From contig JACKEH010000013.1 of NCBI GenBank assembly GCA_020633125.1, forward strand, positions 1-64,000: 64,000 bases of DNA, written 5' to 3'. The notes below the pieces were generated by a model. That model saw only the letters and a list, made by a program, of their open reading frames with translations. It was not told the DNA's origin and searched no databases. Position 1 is the first letter of the stretch. Each line of letters opens with the position of its first letter. Positions 35,534 to 45,206 of the stretch are shown one piece after another. Origin of the DNA: Sandaracinus sp. GTDB taxonomy: Bacteria > Myxococcota_A > Polyangia > Polyangiales > Houyiibacteriaceae. Made by a program: the position numbers and the translations under genes.

Positions 35534-37958
35534 GCCTGCACCTGCCCCACGAGCGCGGGCGCCGGCGCACCACGTCGCAACAAGACCGGGTAGACGAAGA
35601 GGTCCGCGACCAGCGCCGTGACCACCGCGAGCGCGGTCATCGCGCCGACGAGCACGAGGAAACGAAAATCGCTGGTGACGAGCACCGCGAAGCCCGCGCC
35701 GATCACGAGGCTCGTGAGCACGATCGCCCGGCCGCTGGTACGAAGCGCGTCGTCGATGGCGGCGTCCATCGCGTCACCGAGGCGGCGTCGCTCCACGAGG
35801 CGCCCCACGAGATGCAGCGTGTCGTCGACCGCGATGCCGAGCGCGACGCTGAAGACCAAGAGCGTCGAGGGCTTCACGTCGAGCCCGAGCGCGCCCATCG
35901 CCCCCAACATCGCCAAGAGCGGCAGCAGGTTGGGCACCATCGCGAGCAGCCCTGCCACACGGAGCGCAGGAGCCACGAGAGCAGCGCGAAGACCGCGAAG
36001 AACGCGAGCACCAAGGACGTGCCGAAGCCCGAGAGGATGTCGGCGAGCGCGACGTGCGAGAGGCGCAGCGTCCCCGTCACGTCGACACGAACGCCGGGCG
36101 GCGGCGGGTCCTCCGCGAGGTGCGCTTCGAGCCGGCGAAGCGGATCCATGCGCGCGCTTCCGAGGTCGACCGCGTCCGCGACGAGGCGCGCTTGGCCCTC
36201 CGCCGGACGCCAGACGTCGTCGAAACCGTCGGGCGCCGCCATGTCGAGGAGCAGGCCGAGCTGCGCGACCTCTTCGCGGCGGGACGGCGGCGGAAGATCG
36301 AGCGCGCGCGCCGCGGACTCGAAATACTCGGTCGGTCCGACGACGCCACGCACCGGCTCGCCCCCGCGGAGGAAGACCGACGTGCGTGTCATCCAGGCGT
36401 AGGTCTCCGGCGCCGTGAGCGTTTCGGGGTCGTCGGCGCGAAGCCAGAGCGCGATCGAGAAGGGCGCGAGGCCGACGTCCTCGATCCATCGAAGATCACG
36501 CATCAGCGGGTGGTCGGGTCGAACGTCGTCGACCAACGACGCGTTCGTTCGAAGCCGCGTGGCGCCCGTGAGGGCCGCGATCGAGAAGAGGACGGCCGCC
36601 ACGAGACCGACGATGCTCGGCTGCCGCGCGTGCGCAACGGGCGCGATCCACCAAGACGGCGACGAGACGCTCGAGCCACGCGGTCTCGCGGACCGCGCGC
36701 TCGGCGCCGAGGTCGAGCAGGAGCGGAAGCACGACCATCGCGCACACGAACGCGAGCACGATCGCCAACGCGGTGAAGAGCGCGAGCTCGACCACGATCG
36801 CGACGCCGCTGACCGCGAGGCTGCCGAAGCCGAGCGCGGTCGTGAGCGAGGTGAAGAGGCAGCTCCGCCAGAGCTCCGCGAACGCGCGGGCGATGGCGTC
36901 ACGACGTGAGAGCGTCCCGCACTTGCACGGATCGAATCCAAAGGAGCGTAGGGGGATGCTCGGTGGTGGGAGGGGGCCCCGATCCGGCTTCGCCGGTCGG
37001 GGGAGGGGGCGCGCCGCCCCCTCGAGAAGAAGGAAGAGCATGAATCAGTGCAACTGATTCGTGCTCTGAGAGTCCTTCGGCGCGTTTCGCGCGCACCTCG
37101 GTCACGAGATGAAGCGCGTCGCAAACACCGACGATCCACACGAGCAGCGGGATGAAGCTGGTCAGCGCGCTGATCGGCGTGCCCGTCGCGCCCATCACGC
37201 CGAGGGTCACGAGGATGGCCGGGAGCAGCGAGAGCACGATCGCGGCGACGTCGCGCAAGTCGCCGGAGCGCGACGAAGAGCCAGAGCGTGACGAGCGCGA
37301 GACCGAGCGCGAGGAAACGCGACGCGTCGCCCTGCACGAGGCGAAACCCACGCGCCTTGAGGATGGGCACGCCTGCGACCCGCACGTCGACCCCCTCGGC
37401 GCGAAGCGGCGCGAGCGCGGCGTCGAGCGCGGCTTCGGTGGCGAGCTGGCCTTCGACGGTGTCCCGTTCGGCGGGCAAGACGGCGCGAACGACGAACGCG
37501 TCGGCGCCGGGGGAGAAGAGTCGACCACGCAACAGCGGGTCGTCACGCCGCGCTTCGAAGGCCTCGAGATCGGGCGTCGCGAACGGGGCCTCGACGCGAA
37601 GCGTGAACGGGTCGTCGGGGTCCGCCGCCGCGAGCTCGGCGTTGCCGATCCAACGAACGTCCTCGAGGCCCTCGTCGCCGAGCAACTCAAGGCGACACGT
37701 CGCAGGTGCGCGGGTCGCCGGTCCCATCGTACCGGCCACGAAGACCAGCACCTGGCGGTCGTCGTCCTCGAAAGAGCGCCGATGCTCCTCGAAGACCTGG
37801 CGACGCGCGTCCCACGTCGGCAAGAACGCCTCGGCGTCGTAGTTGGGTCGAACCTTCGCCGCAAAGAACGCCGCCACGCCACAAACGAGCGCTACCCCGA
37901 CCAGGACGCCGCGGCGCGCCTCGAGGAGCGAACGGAAGAGCCGTTCGGCGCGGGTCAC
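35530..37958 (-). pseudogene. RND/MMPL exporter gene, split by an insertion and frameshifts
   Basis: About 755 codons from a GTG at 37958, coded in four pieces. First piece: LVGVALVCGVAAFFAAKVRP (TM1), a periplasmic loop, LALGLALVTLWLFVAL. Shift near 37.27 kb, then VAAIVLSLLPAILVTLGVMG, LVWIVGVCDALHLVTEV. A 154-bp element plus a 6-bp duplication interrupts next at 36907-37072. Then RRDAIARAFAELWRSCLFTS and LTTALGFGSLAVSG. Shift near 36.65 kb, second periplasmic loop, shift near 35.95 kb, then NLLPLLAMLGAMG and LGIAVDDTLHLVGRL. This is the two-repeat MMPL/RND plan of lipid exporters. Overlaps the TauE-like gene (GTGA) and the barrel gene (ATGA). Whether broken in the cell or by sequencing error, apart from the insertion, is open. 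Confidence 0.82.
36907..37072 (-). mobile_element. Short non-autonomous element with 6-bp target duplication
   Basis: 154 bp (36913-37066) between direct copies of TGAGAG (36907-36912 and 37067-37072). Taking out the element and one copy rejoins the exporter frame as EGLSRRDAIARAF. One end is a 15-bp stem with one mismatch around a TGC loop (AGAGCACGAATCAGT / ACTGATTCATGCTCT); the other end carries GATCCGTGCAA, inverted relative to TTGCAC at the hairpin. The core contains CCGGCGAAGCCGG and GGGGGCGGCGCGCCCCC palindromes. No ORF. A related copy lies at 54168 and a partial one at 52806. Confidence 0.8.
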
Positions 37959-38929
37959 GGCGACGGCACCTCGGCCACCCGCGCGCTCGGACGCGCGAGG
38001 CCGAAGAAGAGGACGAAGCCGAGCACGAAGGTGGTCGCCGCGAAGGCGAGCAGGCCCGGCGTGAGCGGCAGCAAGACGAGCGCGCCGACCGCCTGCGCCA
38101 CCACCGACGCGTAGAGCAGGCGCGACAAGAAGCGACGCCCCTTGCCTTCGATGAAGCGCGCGCCGAGCGGAGCGCCGACCACGACGACCGGAACGCAGGT
38201 CCACCAATACGCCCACGCTTCGGGGTGGGTCCGCCGCTGCTCGCGCGGAGCGCGAAGCCGAGCGCGCTGCCGATCGCCATGAGCACGACCGAGGTCGGCG
38301 TCGCGACCGTCTCGGAGACCCCGAGACGCAAGACCAGCACCGCGAAGACCACGATGTCCAAGCCCGTGCCGACGAGGCTCGAGACCACGCCGCCGATCAG
38401 ACCGGCGACGACGAGCCAGACCTGCGACGACGGACGCGAGAGCACGTCGGCCTCGACCTGCACGTCGCCACGTTTGCTCGCGTGGTGGTGCGCCAACGCG
38501 AACGCGCCCCAGAGCGCGCAGAAGAAGAGCTTCACCGCCGGGCCGGAGACCACGGGGGCGACGTAGTGCAGGCCGAAGGCGAGACCGAGCGCGCCCGCGG
38601 GGGCCGCGAGACGGAGCGCGGGAGTCGCGAGCGGCGTCCTGCGGCACCAGGATGACCGCCGCGGCCGCACCCATGCCGACGGTCTGAATCATCAGGCCGA
38701 AGTCACGCGCGATCGCTTCTATCGGGATCGCGGAAGAGCAAGGTCATCACGGGGAACGCGATGGCACCGCCGCCTTCGCGGTGGCGCCTGCCACGAACGA
38801 GCCGAGCAGCATCGCGACGCCGAGGGGCCAGGTGCGGTCGAAGTCGACGTCGGGGCGCGCGACCACCCAAGCGATCCACACCGTCAGCACGAGGAGCGGC
38901 CAGAGGCCGGCGGCGAGCCATTTCTTCAC
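37955..38929 (-). pseudogene. TauE/SafE-family permease gene with frameshifts
   Basis: 324 codons expected from a GTG at 38929 (after GGAGG) to a TGA at 37955 that overlaps the exporter start. It is readable in fragments of different frames: KWLAAGLWPLLVLTVWIAWV and MLLGSFVAGATAK; GGAIAFPVMTLLF; GLMIQTVGMGAAAAVILVPQ; FGLHYVAPVVSGPAVKLFFC and VAGLIGGVVSSLVGTGLDIV; VPVVVVGAPLGARFIEGKGR and the last two helices. These are the eight-helix TauE/SafE (DUF81) anion-permease features, including GGG/GGVVSS loops. At least four single-base shifts are needed over 975 bp. Overlaps the desaturase gene by 4 nt (GTGA). Confidence 0.78.
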
Positions 38930-40095
38930 GAGCGAACCTCCAGGGCCAGCTCGTGGGAATCGAGCGCCTCGTCTCGGGTCGCGTCGGGCTCGAGGCCTCG
39001 AAACTCCGCCTCGTCGTGCACCGCGAAGTCGACGCGTCGTGCGCCCGTTCCGTCCGCATGCACCAACGTGTTCGCGTCCGAGATCGCGATCGGCGAGCGC
39101 AGCAGACGTCGTAGAGCGTCGCCCCAGGTCAGGATCACGAAGCGCTCCGGGTAGTGCCGAAGCAACGCGCGACGAATCTGCGGCAGCGCGCGGTAGGACG
39201 CGCCGGGAAAGAGGTGGTGCTCGACGTGGTGGCTGAAGTGCAGGTGCAGCACGTCGACCCACTTCGGGACCCGGAGCGACACCGTGGTGGCCAAGACGTC
39301 CGAACGCGACGCATCGGGCACGAGGCCGCAGAGCAGGTGGTTGGTGGCGATGTAGGCCCCGGCCAAGCTCGCGCCGACGAAATAGGTGCACGCGAGGTAG
39401 AGCGCCATCGCGCCCGAGAAGCCGCTCGCGGCGAGGAGGCCGAGCTGGGTGGCGGCCGAGAGCGCGCCTTCCGCCAAGACACGACGCCGCTGCGCGTCGC
39501 TCAGCTTCACGTCGTAGAGCTGACCGGTGCGGAAGACCGAGTGCGCGAAGAGGCTGGTGTGGTAGCCGAAGACGCTGACGGCGAAGCCGAAGAGCGCGCC
39601 CGAGACGGGGTGCGCGGAGCTCGGAAAGATCCACGGCACCACGTTCTCGCCCTTGGCCGCGAGGATCTCCCCACGCGTCAGGCGCCGGTCGGGATCGAAA
39701 CGACCGTTCTCTTCTTTGTGGTGCTTCTGGTTGTGCGCGCGCGACTGCACCGTCGGCGTCGCGAAGATCGCGGGCAGCCAACCGAGCTGCACGAACGCGG
39801 CGCGAAGACCACGCGGCAGACGCCCCGCGCCGTGACCGAGCTCGTGCGACGCGAAGGCCGCGACCATCACCGAGTGGCCCGAGAGGAGGGCGAAGAGCGG
39901 CATCGCCCAGAGCGGCCAGTCGTGAAGCGCGACCGCGAGCCCGACCCCGAGCCAGATCGCGACGTGCGCCACCAAGTGCACGACCACGAGCGCGTCACGG
40001 CCGCGCGGTCGAAGATCGAGCTCGGGCGCCAGCGTTCGCCGGTAGGTCTGCCGCGAGAGCGGTTCGAGCGCACGAATCGAAGCGGGGTCGGTCAT
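38926..40095 (-). CDS. Acyl-lipid/fatty-acid desaturase
   Basis: 389 residues from the ATG at 40095; GGAGGTGA is placed 5-6 nt upstream. The three histidine boxes of membrane di-iron desaturases are present: HELGH (84-88), HNQKHH (121-126) and HHVEHH (289-294). Hydrophobic pairs at 36-76 and 160-250 give four membrane helices. The last 60 residues form a soluble tail (DANTLVHADGTGARRVDFAV). It uses O2 and electrons from ferredoxin or cytochrome b5-like donors to insert a double bond in an acyl chain; some relatives make triple bonds or hydroxyls. Gene 10 of the operon, near the methyltransferase and hydrolase genes. Confidence 0.92.
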   Translation of the reverse strand: MTDPASIRALEPLSRQTYRRTLAPELDLRPRGRDALVVVHLVAHVAIWLGVGLAVALHDWPLWAMPLFALLSGHSVMVAAFASHELGHGAGRLPRGLRAAFVQLGWLPAIFATPTVQSRAHNQKHHKEENGRFDPDRRLTRGEILAAKGENVVPWIFPSSAHPVSGALFGFAVSVFGYHTSLFAHSVFRTGQLYDVKLSDAQRRRVLAEGALSAATQLGLLAASGFSGAMALYLACTYFVGASLAGAYIATNHLLCGLVPDASRSDVLATTVSLRVPKWVDVLHLHFSHHVEHHLFPGASYRALPQIRRALLRHYPERFVILTWGDALRRLLRSPIAISDANTLVHADGTGARRVDFAVHDEAEFRGLEPDATRDEALDSHELALEVRS

Positions 40096-40111
40096 CGCAT
40101 CACCTCCGGCG

Positions 40112-40681
40112 TCACCAGACGAAAGGCACCAAACGCGACGTGTGCGCGGCGTAGCGTTCCCACGCCTCCCCGAAGGTCGACGCGAGCACACGCTCTTCGA
40201 CACGAATGCGCTGAAGCAGCACCGGCACGTGCGTCGACACGAAGAAGAGCAGCGCACCCCACGAGCCGAACGCGAGCGCCGCGCCGATCATCGCGAGAAT
40301 GCCGCCCGCGTAGCTGGGGTGACGAATCCAACGGAAGAGGCCCGCGGTCTGAAGCGCGTGACCGTCGAGGATCGCGACGCGCCACGTGAAGAGGCGGCCG
40401 AGGCGAAAGATCGCGACGTAGCGAACCGCGACGCCGAGCACGCAGAGCAGCGCGCCGAACGACATCAGCGCACGGGGCTCGTCGAAGGACGCGATGCCGA
40501 ACGAGGGCAACGCGAAGAGCACGAGCGTGTTGAGGTTCAGCGAGACGATGAGACGACGCGCGGTCCCTTCGTCGCGCTCGCCGCCCCCCGCGGCGTAGCG
40601 ATGCCGCAGGAAGACGTCCACGACCGTCGGGACGAGCAACGCGAGGCACGTCACGATCACGGGCGCGCTCGTCCAGTCCAT
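40112..40681 (-). CDS. ICMT-like membrane methyltransferase
   Basis: 189 residues from the ATG that overlaps the hydrolase stop (TGATG). Five membrane helices and the signature RHPSYAGGILAMIGAALAFG, followed by EERVLASTFGEAWERYAAHT, identify the isoprenylcysteine carboxyl methyltransferase (ICMT/PEMT) superfamily, in which this RHPxY-x-E segment binds SAM. Bacterial members methylate carboxylates, amines or phenols of lipids and secondary metabolites. Here the substrate may be the product of the same operon. A longer GTG start one codon upstream is possible. Confidence 0.87.
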   Translation of the reverse strand: MDWTSAPVIVTCLALLVPTVVDVFLRHRYAAGGGERDEGTARRLIVSLNLNTLVLFALPSFGIASFDEPRALMSFGALLCVLGVAVRYVAIFRLGRLFTWRVAILDGHALQTAGLFRWIRHPSYAGGILAMIGAALAFGSWGALLFFVSTHVPVLLQRIRVEERVLASTFGEAWERYAAHTSRLVPFVW

Positions 40682-41675
40682 CACCGAGACTCCTGGGCCG
40701 AGGGACGACGCACGTCGTTCGCGGGTGCGGTACGTAGGGCGACGCAGCGTGGGCGTGCTTGGCGATGGCTTCGGTCAAGACCGGCCAGAGCGCCGGCGGA
40801 AGGTCGTGACCCATGCCACCGACGACCTGCAGGCGAGCGCCCGCGATGGCTTTCGCGGTCGCCTCTCCCGCGCGCGGCGGCACGAGCGGGTCGTCCGCGC
40901 CGTGCAGCACCAACGTCGGCAGCTTCAGAGCCGCGAGCGCCTTGGTGCGGTCTCCGGCCGCCAACATCGCGAAGAGCATGCGAAGGCGTCCGCTCGGGTC
41001 CTTCTCGCGCTCGAAGGCCATCGCCGCCATGCGCCGCGCGTCGTCCTCCGGCGTCGGATGTCCCTTGCCCCCGACCACCCGAAGGGCCGCGAGAAACGCC
41101 GTCTCCGCGGCCTCGCGTGTCTTCGCCGGTGCCGCCAGCATCACCGGCAAGGCACGTCGCGTCGGCATCGACACCGAGAGCGCGCCGGTCGTCGACGCGA
41201 TGCTCACGAGCGAACGGAAGCGCGTGGGATGACGGCACACCGCGTGCTGCGCGACCGCGCCGCCGAAGCTCATGCCCACGACGTGGGCCTCTTCCGCGCC
41301 CAGATGATCGACGAGCGCGACGAGGTCGTCGGCCAGCTCGTCGAGGCTGTAGGGCAGCGCCTTCTGAAAGAGCGCGCGCGCGTCGAGCCCGTCGAGGAGG
41401 CGACCGCGCAACGCGTCTCGAACCGCCGACAACCCGACACGCCACGGCTCCGGCGCGTGCGCGAGCGGCGATTCGCCGGAGTCGCGCAGGTCGAAACGCA
41501 CCACCCGCAACCCGAGCGCGGCGAGCTCCTCGCAGAAGCCGTCGGGCCAATGCAAGCGCTGCACGCCCAGGCCCATGACGAGCACGAGCCACGGCGCGTC
41601 CGGGCGCTCGGTGTCGAAGACGTCGTAGGTGAGCGTGGCACCGGGGACGTCCATTCGATCGGTCGTGAAGGTCAT
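40681..41675 (-). CDS. Alpha/beta hydrolase (frameshift near the C-terminus)
   Basis: About 330 residues from the ATG at 41675, which overlaps the preceding stop (ATGA). The nucleophile Ser136 is in HVVGMSFGGAVAQ; the oxyanion strand LVLVMGLGVQRLHWPDG, the acid in LVLHGADDPLVPP and the His in QVVGGMGHDLPP complete the triad. The open frame does not stop where expected. One missing base near 40.73 kb would give a C-terminus ending VRRPSAQESR with a TGA overlapping the next ATG, as in the rest of the operon. It could be an esterase, lactonase or C-C hydrolase of the operon product. Confidence 0.85.
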
Positions 41676-42295
41676 CCGAATCCTCCGAAGGCGGCGACGA
41701 CGAGCGACGCGAGCCCCGCGAAGAGCGGGACGTTCATCGCGGCCGTCAGCCGGTTCACGCGCACGAAGCGCGGGTCCTCTTGGTCGGCGAACCACACGCC
41801 GTCGTCGCCGGTGGTCTTGCCTTCGACGAGCCCGAAGAAGACCCACGCGTAGTAGGTCTCGGCCATCAGCGAGAGCACGACCAAGGTGGTGGCGCCGAGC
41901 CCGACCAGGTTCGGCGCGTCGAGCATCACGGGGCCGAAGCCGACCGCGATCGTGACGACCAGGATCAAGCTGAAGAGGTCGTGCGCGATGCCGTGCGGCG
42001 GGCGCCAGCTCTTGGTCACGTAGAGCATCCAGAGCTCGACCAGGCCTCGCAGCCAGAACTGGGCGCCGAAGACCCCGAGCACCACGCGCCAACGCAGCGG
42101 AAGGCTCGGCTCGAACGCGAGCAGCGGGCAAACCCCGAGCCAGAAGAGCACCGCGAAGGTCAGCCACGCGGCTTTGGCGCGGCTGATCTTTCCGCCGAGC
42201 GCACGCGCGCGATTTTGGCGCAGGTAGAACGACAGCCCGATCGCGCTGACGATCAGCACGAGCGCGAGGAGCGCGAAACGAAGCGAGAACGCCAT
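41672..42295 (-). CDS. Polytopic membrane protein of unknown function
   Basis: 207 residues with five or six helices: FALLALVLIVSAIGLSFYLR, AWLTFAVLFWLGVCPLLAF, VVLGVFGAQFWLRGLVELWM, DLFSLILVVTIAVGFGPVML, LVGLGATTLVVLSLMAETYY, MNVPLFAGLASLVVAAFGGF. The segment YVTKSWRPPHGIAHDLFS between helices 3 and 4 and the C-terminal loop GVWFADQEDPRFVRVNR look conserved in style. No family recognised. It starts 3 nt after the CRTAC gene stop and overlaps the hydrolase start. Its place beside the UnbU/UnbV pair suggests it works with them. Confidence 0.8.
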   Translation of the reverse strand: MAFSLRFALLALVLIVSAIGLSFYLRQNRARALGGKISRAKAAWLTFAVLFWLGVCPLLAFEPSLPLRWRVVLGVFGAQFWLRGLVELWMLYVTKSWRPPHGIAHDLFSLILVVTIAVGFGPVMLDAPNLVGLGATTLVVLSLMAETYYAWVFFGLVEGKTTGDDGVWFADQEDPRFVRVNRLTAAMNVPLFAGLASLVVAAFGGFG

Positions 42296-42298
42296 CGC

Positions 42299-44390
42299 TC
42301 ACTCCGCCTGGCGAACCGCGTGGTAGCGGCCGCTGTCGAGGGTGAGCGTCTCGGCCGGCGCGCCGAGCCAATGAATCGTCACCTCGACCGGCCCACGATG
42401 ACGGCCGAGGCCGAAGTGCGCGCGGGTCTCGGCCGGCGGCGAAGCCACCGAGCACCCCGAGCTCCGTGGTCTGTTCGACGGTCTCGCCGTCCTCGACGTA
42501 GCGAATCACGACGCGGGTGCCGACCGCGCTGCGGTGCGTGCGCGTCCCGTCGCCCTCGAGCGCGAGGCCGATCCACGAGGGCGCGTTCGGGCGCTGCATC
42601 AGGTCGCTGCGGTAGACCGAGCTCGGTCCGTGTTGGTTCGTGATGACGAGGTCGAGGTCGCCGTCGTCGTCCAGGTCCGCGACCACCACGCCGCGCGAGT
42701 TGTCGGGCTCCGCGATGCCGAGCTCACGCGCGGCGTCCTGGAAGAAGCGCTCGCCGTGGGCGCCGAGGTTCAAATACGCGGCGCGCGCCTCGTTCGGGTA
42801 GATGGTGCGCCCACGAATGTCGCCCCACATGTCCGCGTAGGTGTGAACCTCCGGGCCGCTCTGCATGAGCTTGTGGTTGACGTACCAATAGTCCTTGCGG
42901 TCGTAGCCGCGCGGATCGAGGCGGTCGTCGACCATGCCGTTCGCCTGCACGAGGTCGACCCAGCCGTCGCCGTCGAGGTCGCCCACGCCCGCGCCCCAGC
43001 CGAAGCGCCGCTCGTTGAGCGCGCCCCGCTGCGTGGCCTCGTCGACGAAGGAGATGCCGCCCGCTTCGGGGTAGACCATCCAGAGCAACGAGCCTTCGGC
43101 CTGCAGCGAGTGGTGAACGTTCGAGACGTAGACGTCGAGGTAGCCGTTGCGGTCGAAGTCCGCGACCGAAGCGTTCATGCCCTTGTAGGTGTCGCGTCCG
43201 ATGGTTCCGAAGCTCGGACCCGCCTGGCGCTCGAACCTGCGCCCGAAGGGGCCTTCGCCCGCGCGGCTCAAGTAGACGTCGTCCGGACCGAAGTCGCTGG
43301 CGACGTAGAGATCCGTGAAGCCGTCGTGGTCGAGATCGGCGGTGCTCACCGCGAGCGACCAATGCGTCTCGCGAAGCCCGAGCGCGCGCGCGTCGACGAT
43401 CTCGAAGCCCTCGCCGTTGCCGCGGTAGAGCAGGTTCTCGCCGCCGTTGCTCGCGTCGTGCCAGCCGTCGTGCATGAAACGAAGCATTCGGCGGTCGCCC
43501 TCGTGCTCGGCCTCCGGCAGCGCGAAGAGGTTCAGCTCGCGCGGCGGGTCGTACTCGCGCAGGTAGGGGTCGACGCTGTTCGTGACGAAGAGGTCGAGGT
43601 TCGCGTCGCGGTCGACGTCGAGGAAGGTCATCGCGAGGCTCACCGAAGGCGCGTCGAGCCCGACGCTCTCGCTGACGTCGACGAAGCCCAACGCTCCGTC
43701 CTCGACGAGGCGGTTTTGCAGGAGACGCGAGCGACCGAAGCCGACCGCGAGCGCGAGGTCTTGGTCGCCGTCGCCGTCGTAGTCGACGAAGGTCGCGCCG
43801 GCCGGAAGGCCGACGCCGTCCTGGGCGTAGCCGCCATCGCCGAAGCGCGCGTCGACCGCGGGCAGGGCCACGCGCTCGAAGCGAAAATCGCCGACGTTGC
43901 GGTAGAGCGCGTGGCGGTCCTCGTCGCGCTTGAGCAGGTTCGTGAAGAAGAGGTCGAGCCGACCGTCGCCGTCCACGTCACCCACCGCAGCCGCGTCGCC
44001 GACCGAGAGCACCCACTTCGCGACGTGGCGCAGCTTCGGATCGACGCGCTCGAGCAAGTCGCCCATCTCGACGCCGAGGCCCGTGCGCTCGCCGTCCAAG
44101 CGCTCCATGCGGAAGCCGGGGTCGACGTGCGCCGCGGCCGCCGGCCGAAGGACGAAGGTCCAACTCGCGAGGGAGATCGCGAAGAGCGCCGCGACCGCGA
44201 GCACGGGACGAAGCGAGGTCCACGCCAGACGCGCCCGAAGGTACGCGACCGGCGCCTTCACGAACGCGCGGCCGTGCAGGAAGAAGAACTTGCCGGTGCC
44301 CATCACGAGCGCCGCGTAGAAGAACGTGAAGACGCTCTCCTTCACGTGCAGGTAGAGGTCCACGATCGTGATCACGAACGCGAAGATCAC
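42299..44390 (-). CDS. CRTAC1/ASPIC-UnbV-domain protein with N-terminal membrane part (one frameshift)
   Basis: About 696 codons. Residues 1-75 are membrane segments (VIFAFVITIVDLYLHVKESV, AALVMGTGKFFFLH, VLAVAALFAISLASWTFVL). The rest is an FG-GAP/VCBS propeller with Ca-binding repeats such as GDVDGDGRLDLFFTN, VDYDGDGDQDLALAV, LDVDRDANLDLFVTN, ADFDRNGYLDVYVSN, GDLDGDGWVDLVQAN and ADLDDDGDLDLVITN. It ends in an ASPIC/UnbV domain (GTRVVIRYVEDGETVEQTTE, then ETRAHFGLG, VEVTIHWLG). One extra base near 42.44 kb breaks the frame inside the last domain. The GTG start overlaps the UnbU-like stop; the sequence across the junction looks like one former protein. UnbV proteins belong to the enediyne core set; their chemistry is unknown. 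Confidence 0.82.
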
Positions 44391-45136
44391 TTGCCCTTGC
44401 GCGTCTTCGGCGACGTCGCGGGGTCGGTGAGCATGTAGAACGTGAAGAGGAAGAAGGGCGGCGACGCGAGCGTGCCGACGATGAGCATCTCGGCCGGGAT
44501 GTGGTGGCGGAGGAACCACGCGCGGAACGCCGTCTGCAGCGTGTAGAAGACCAGGAAGCTGCCCACGAGCCAGTTGCGGCCGACCTTCAGCACGAAGAGC
44601 GTGAGCGCCGCCATCAGCATGAAGAGGCTCATCGTCACGCTGCCGCCGGCCCACTGGTACGCGGGCGCCGCGGTCACGAGCTCGTGCGAGAGCAGCAGCG
44701 AGGTCGACACGCCGAACATCGACGGGTTGAAGACGTGGCGCCCCTCGAAGGTCAGCGCGTACTTCGAGCCGACGGTCAACAAGACCGGGAAGAAGAGCAC
44801 CCAGCTCGAGTGCGAGTAGTTCAGGAGCAACGCGAGCGAGCAGCAGCTGATGTACGCCGAGAGCGGCACCAGGCGCTTGCGACGAAGGCCCCACGCGAGC
44901 GCCATGTCGAGCAACGCGCCGCTGCCGACGATCGCGAGCATCTGCCCCGCGCTCCGGTTGAAGCCCAAGAACGTGAAGCCGAGCACGCCGTAGAGCGTGA
45001 GGATCGCGGCGAAGGGAAGCCGCGGATCACGCAGCGCCGGCACCTCCCATCCCTTGGCGCGGGCGCGCTCGGCGAGCGCGTGGCCGCGGGTACGAATCGG
45101 GGCGAAGGGACGAAGGGGAAAGGGAGCGGTAGTCAT
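44387..45136 (-). CDS. RnfD/NqrB-like membrane protein (UnbU-like)
   Basis: 249 residues from the ATG at 45136. At least seven hydrophobic helices (FAAILTLYGVLGFTFLGFNR, AYISCCSLALLLNYSHSSWV, LFMLMAALTLFVLKVGRNW) and the segments VGSKYALTFEGRHVFNPSMF and FFLFTFYMLTDPATSPKTRKG match the RnfD/NqrB family, whose members bind FMN and move electrons across the membrane. UnbU of the enediyne cassette is a member. In RnfD homologues the DPxTSP segment is followed by further helices. Here the frame ends right after it, and the missing helices continue in the overlapping UnbV-like frame, so a lost G in a GGG run is suspected. Confidence 0.83.
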   Translation of the reverse strand: MTTAPFPLRPFAPIRTRGHALAERARAKGWEVPALRDPRLPFAAILTLYGVLGFTFLGFNRSAGQMLAIVGSGALLDMALAWGLRRKRLVPLSAYISCCSLALLLNYSHSSWVLFFPVLLTVGSKYALTFEGRHVFNPSMFGVSTSLLLSHELVTAAPAYQWAGGSVTMSLFMLMAALTLFVLKVGRNWLVGSFLVFYTLQTAFRAWFLRHHIPAEMLIVGTLASPPFFLFTFYMLTDPATSPKTRKGK

Positions 45137-45206
45137 CGGAAGCTCGCGGAGAGAGGCGGTCTCGAGGCGGCCGTTCGGGCGACGGGTCGTCTCGAGGCGG
45201 ATGGGT

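Noticed and set aside
44380..44400. Programmed ribosomal frameshift between UnbU-like and UnbV-like frames
   Set aside because: No slippery heptamer or convincing downstream pseudoknot; a missing G in a GGG run or a plain GTGA overlap explains it more simply.
40092..44894. Single 1600-codon minus-strand open frame
   Set aside because: It is an accident of high GC and frameshifts: parts are the real CRTAC and hydrolase frames, joined by shadows of the methyltransferase, RnfD-like and membrane-protein genes.
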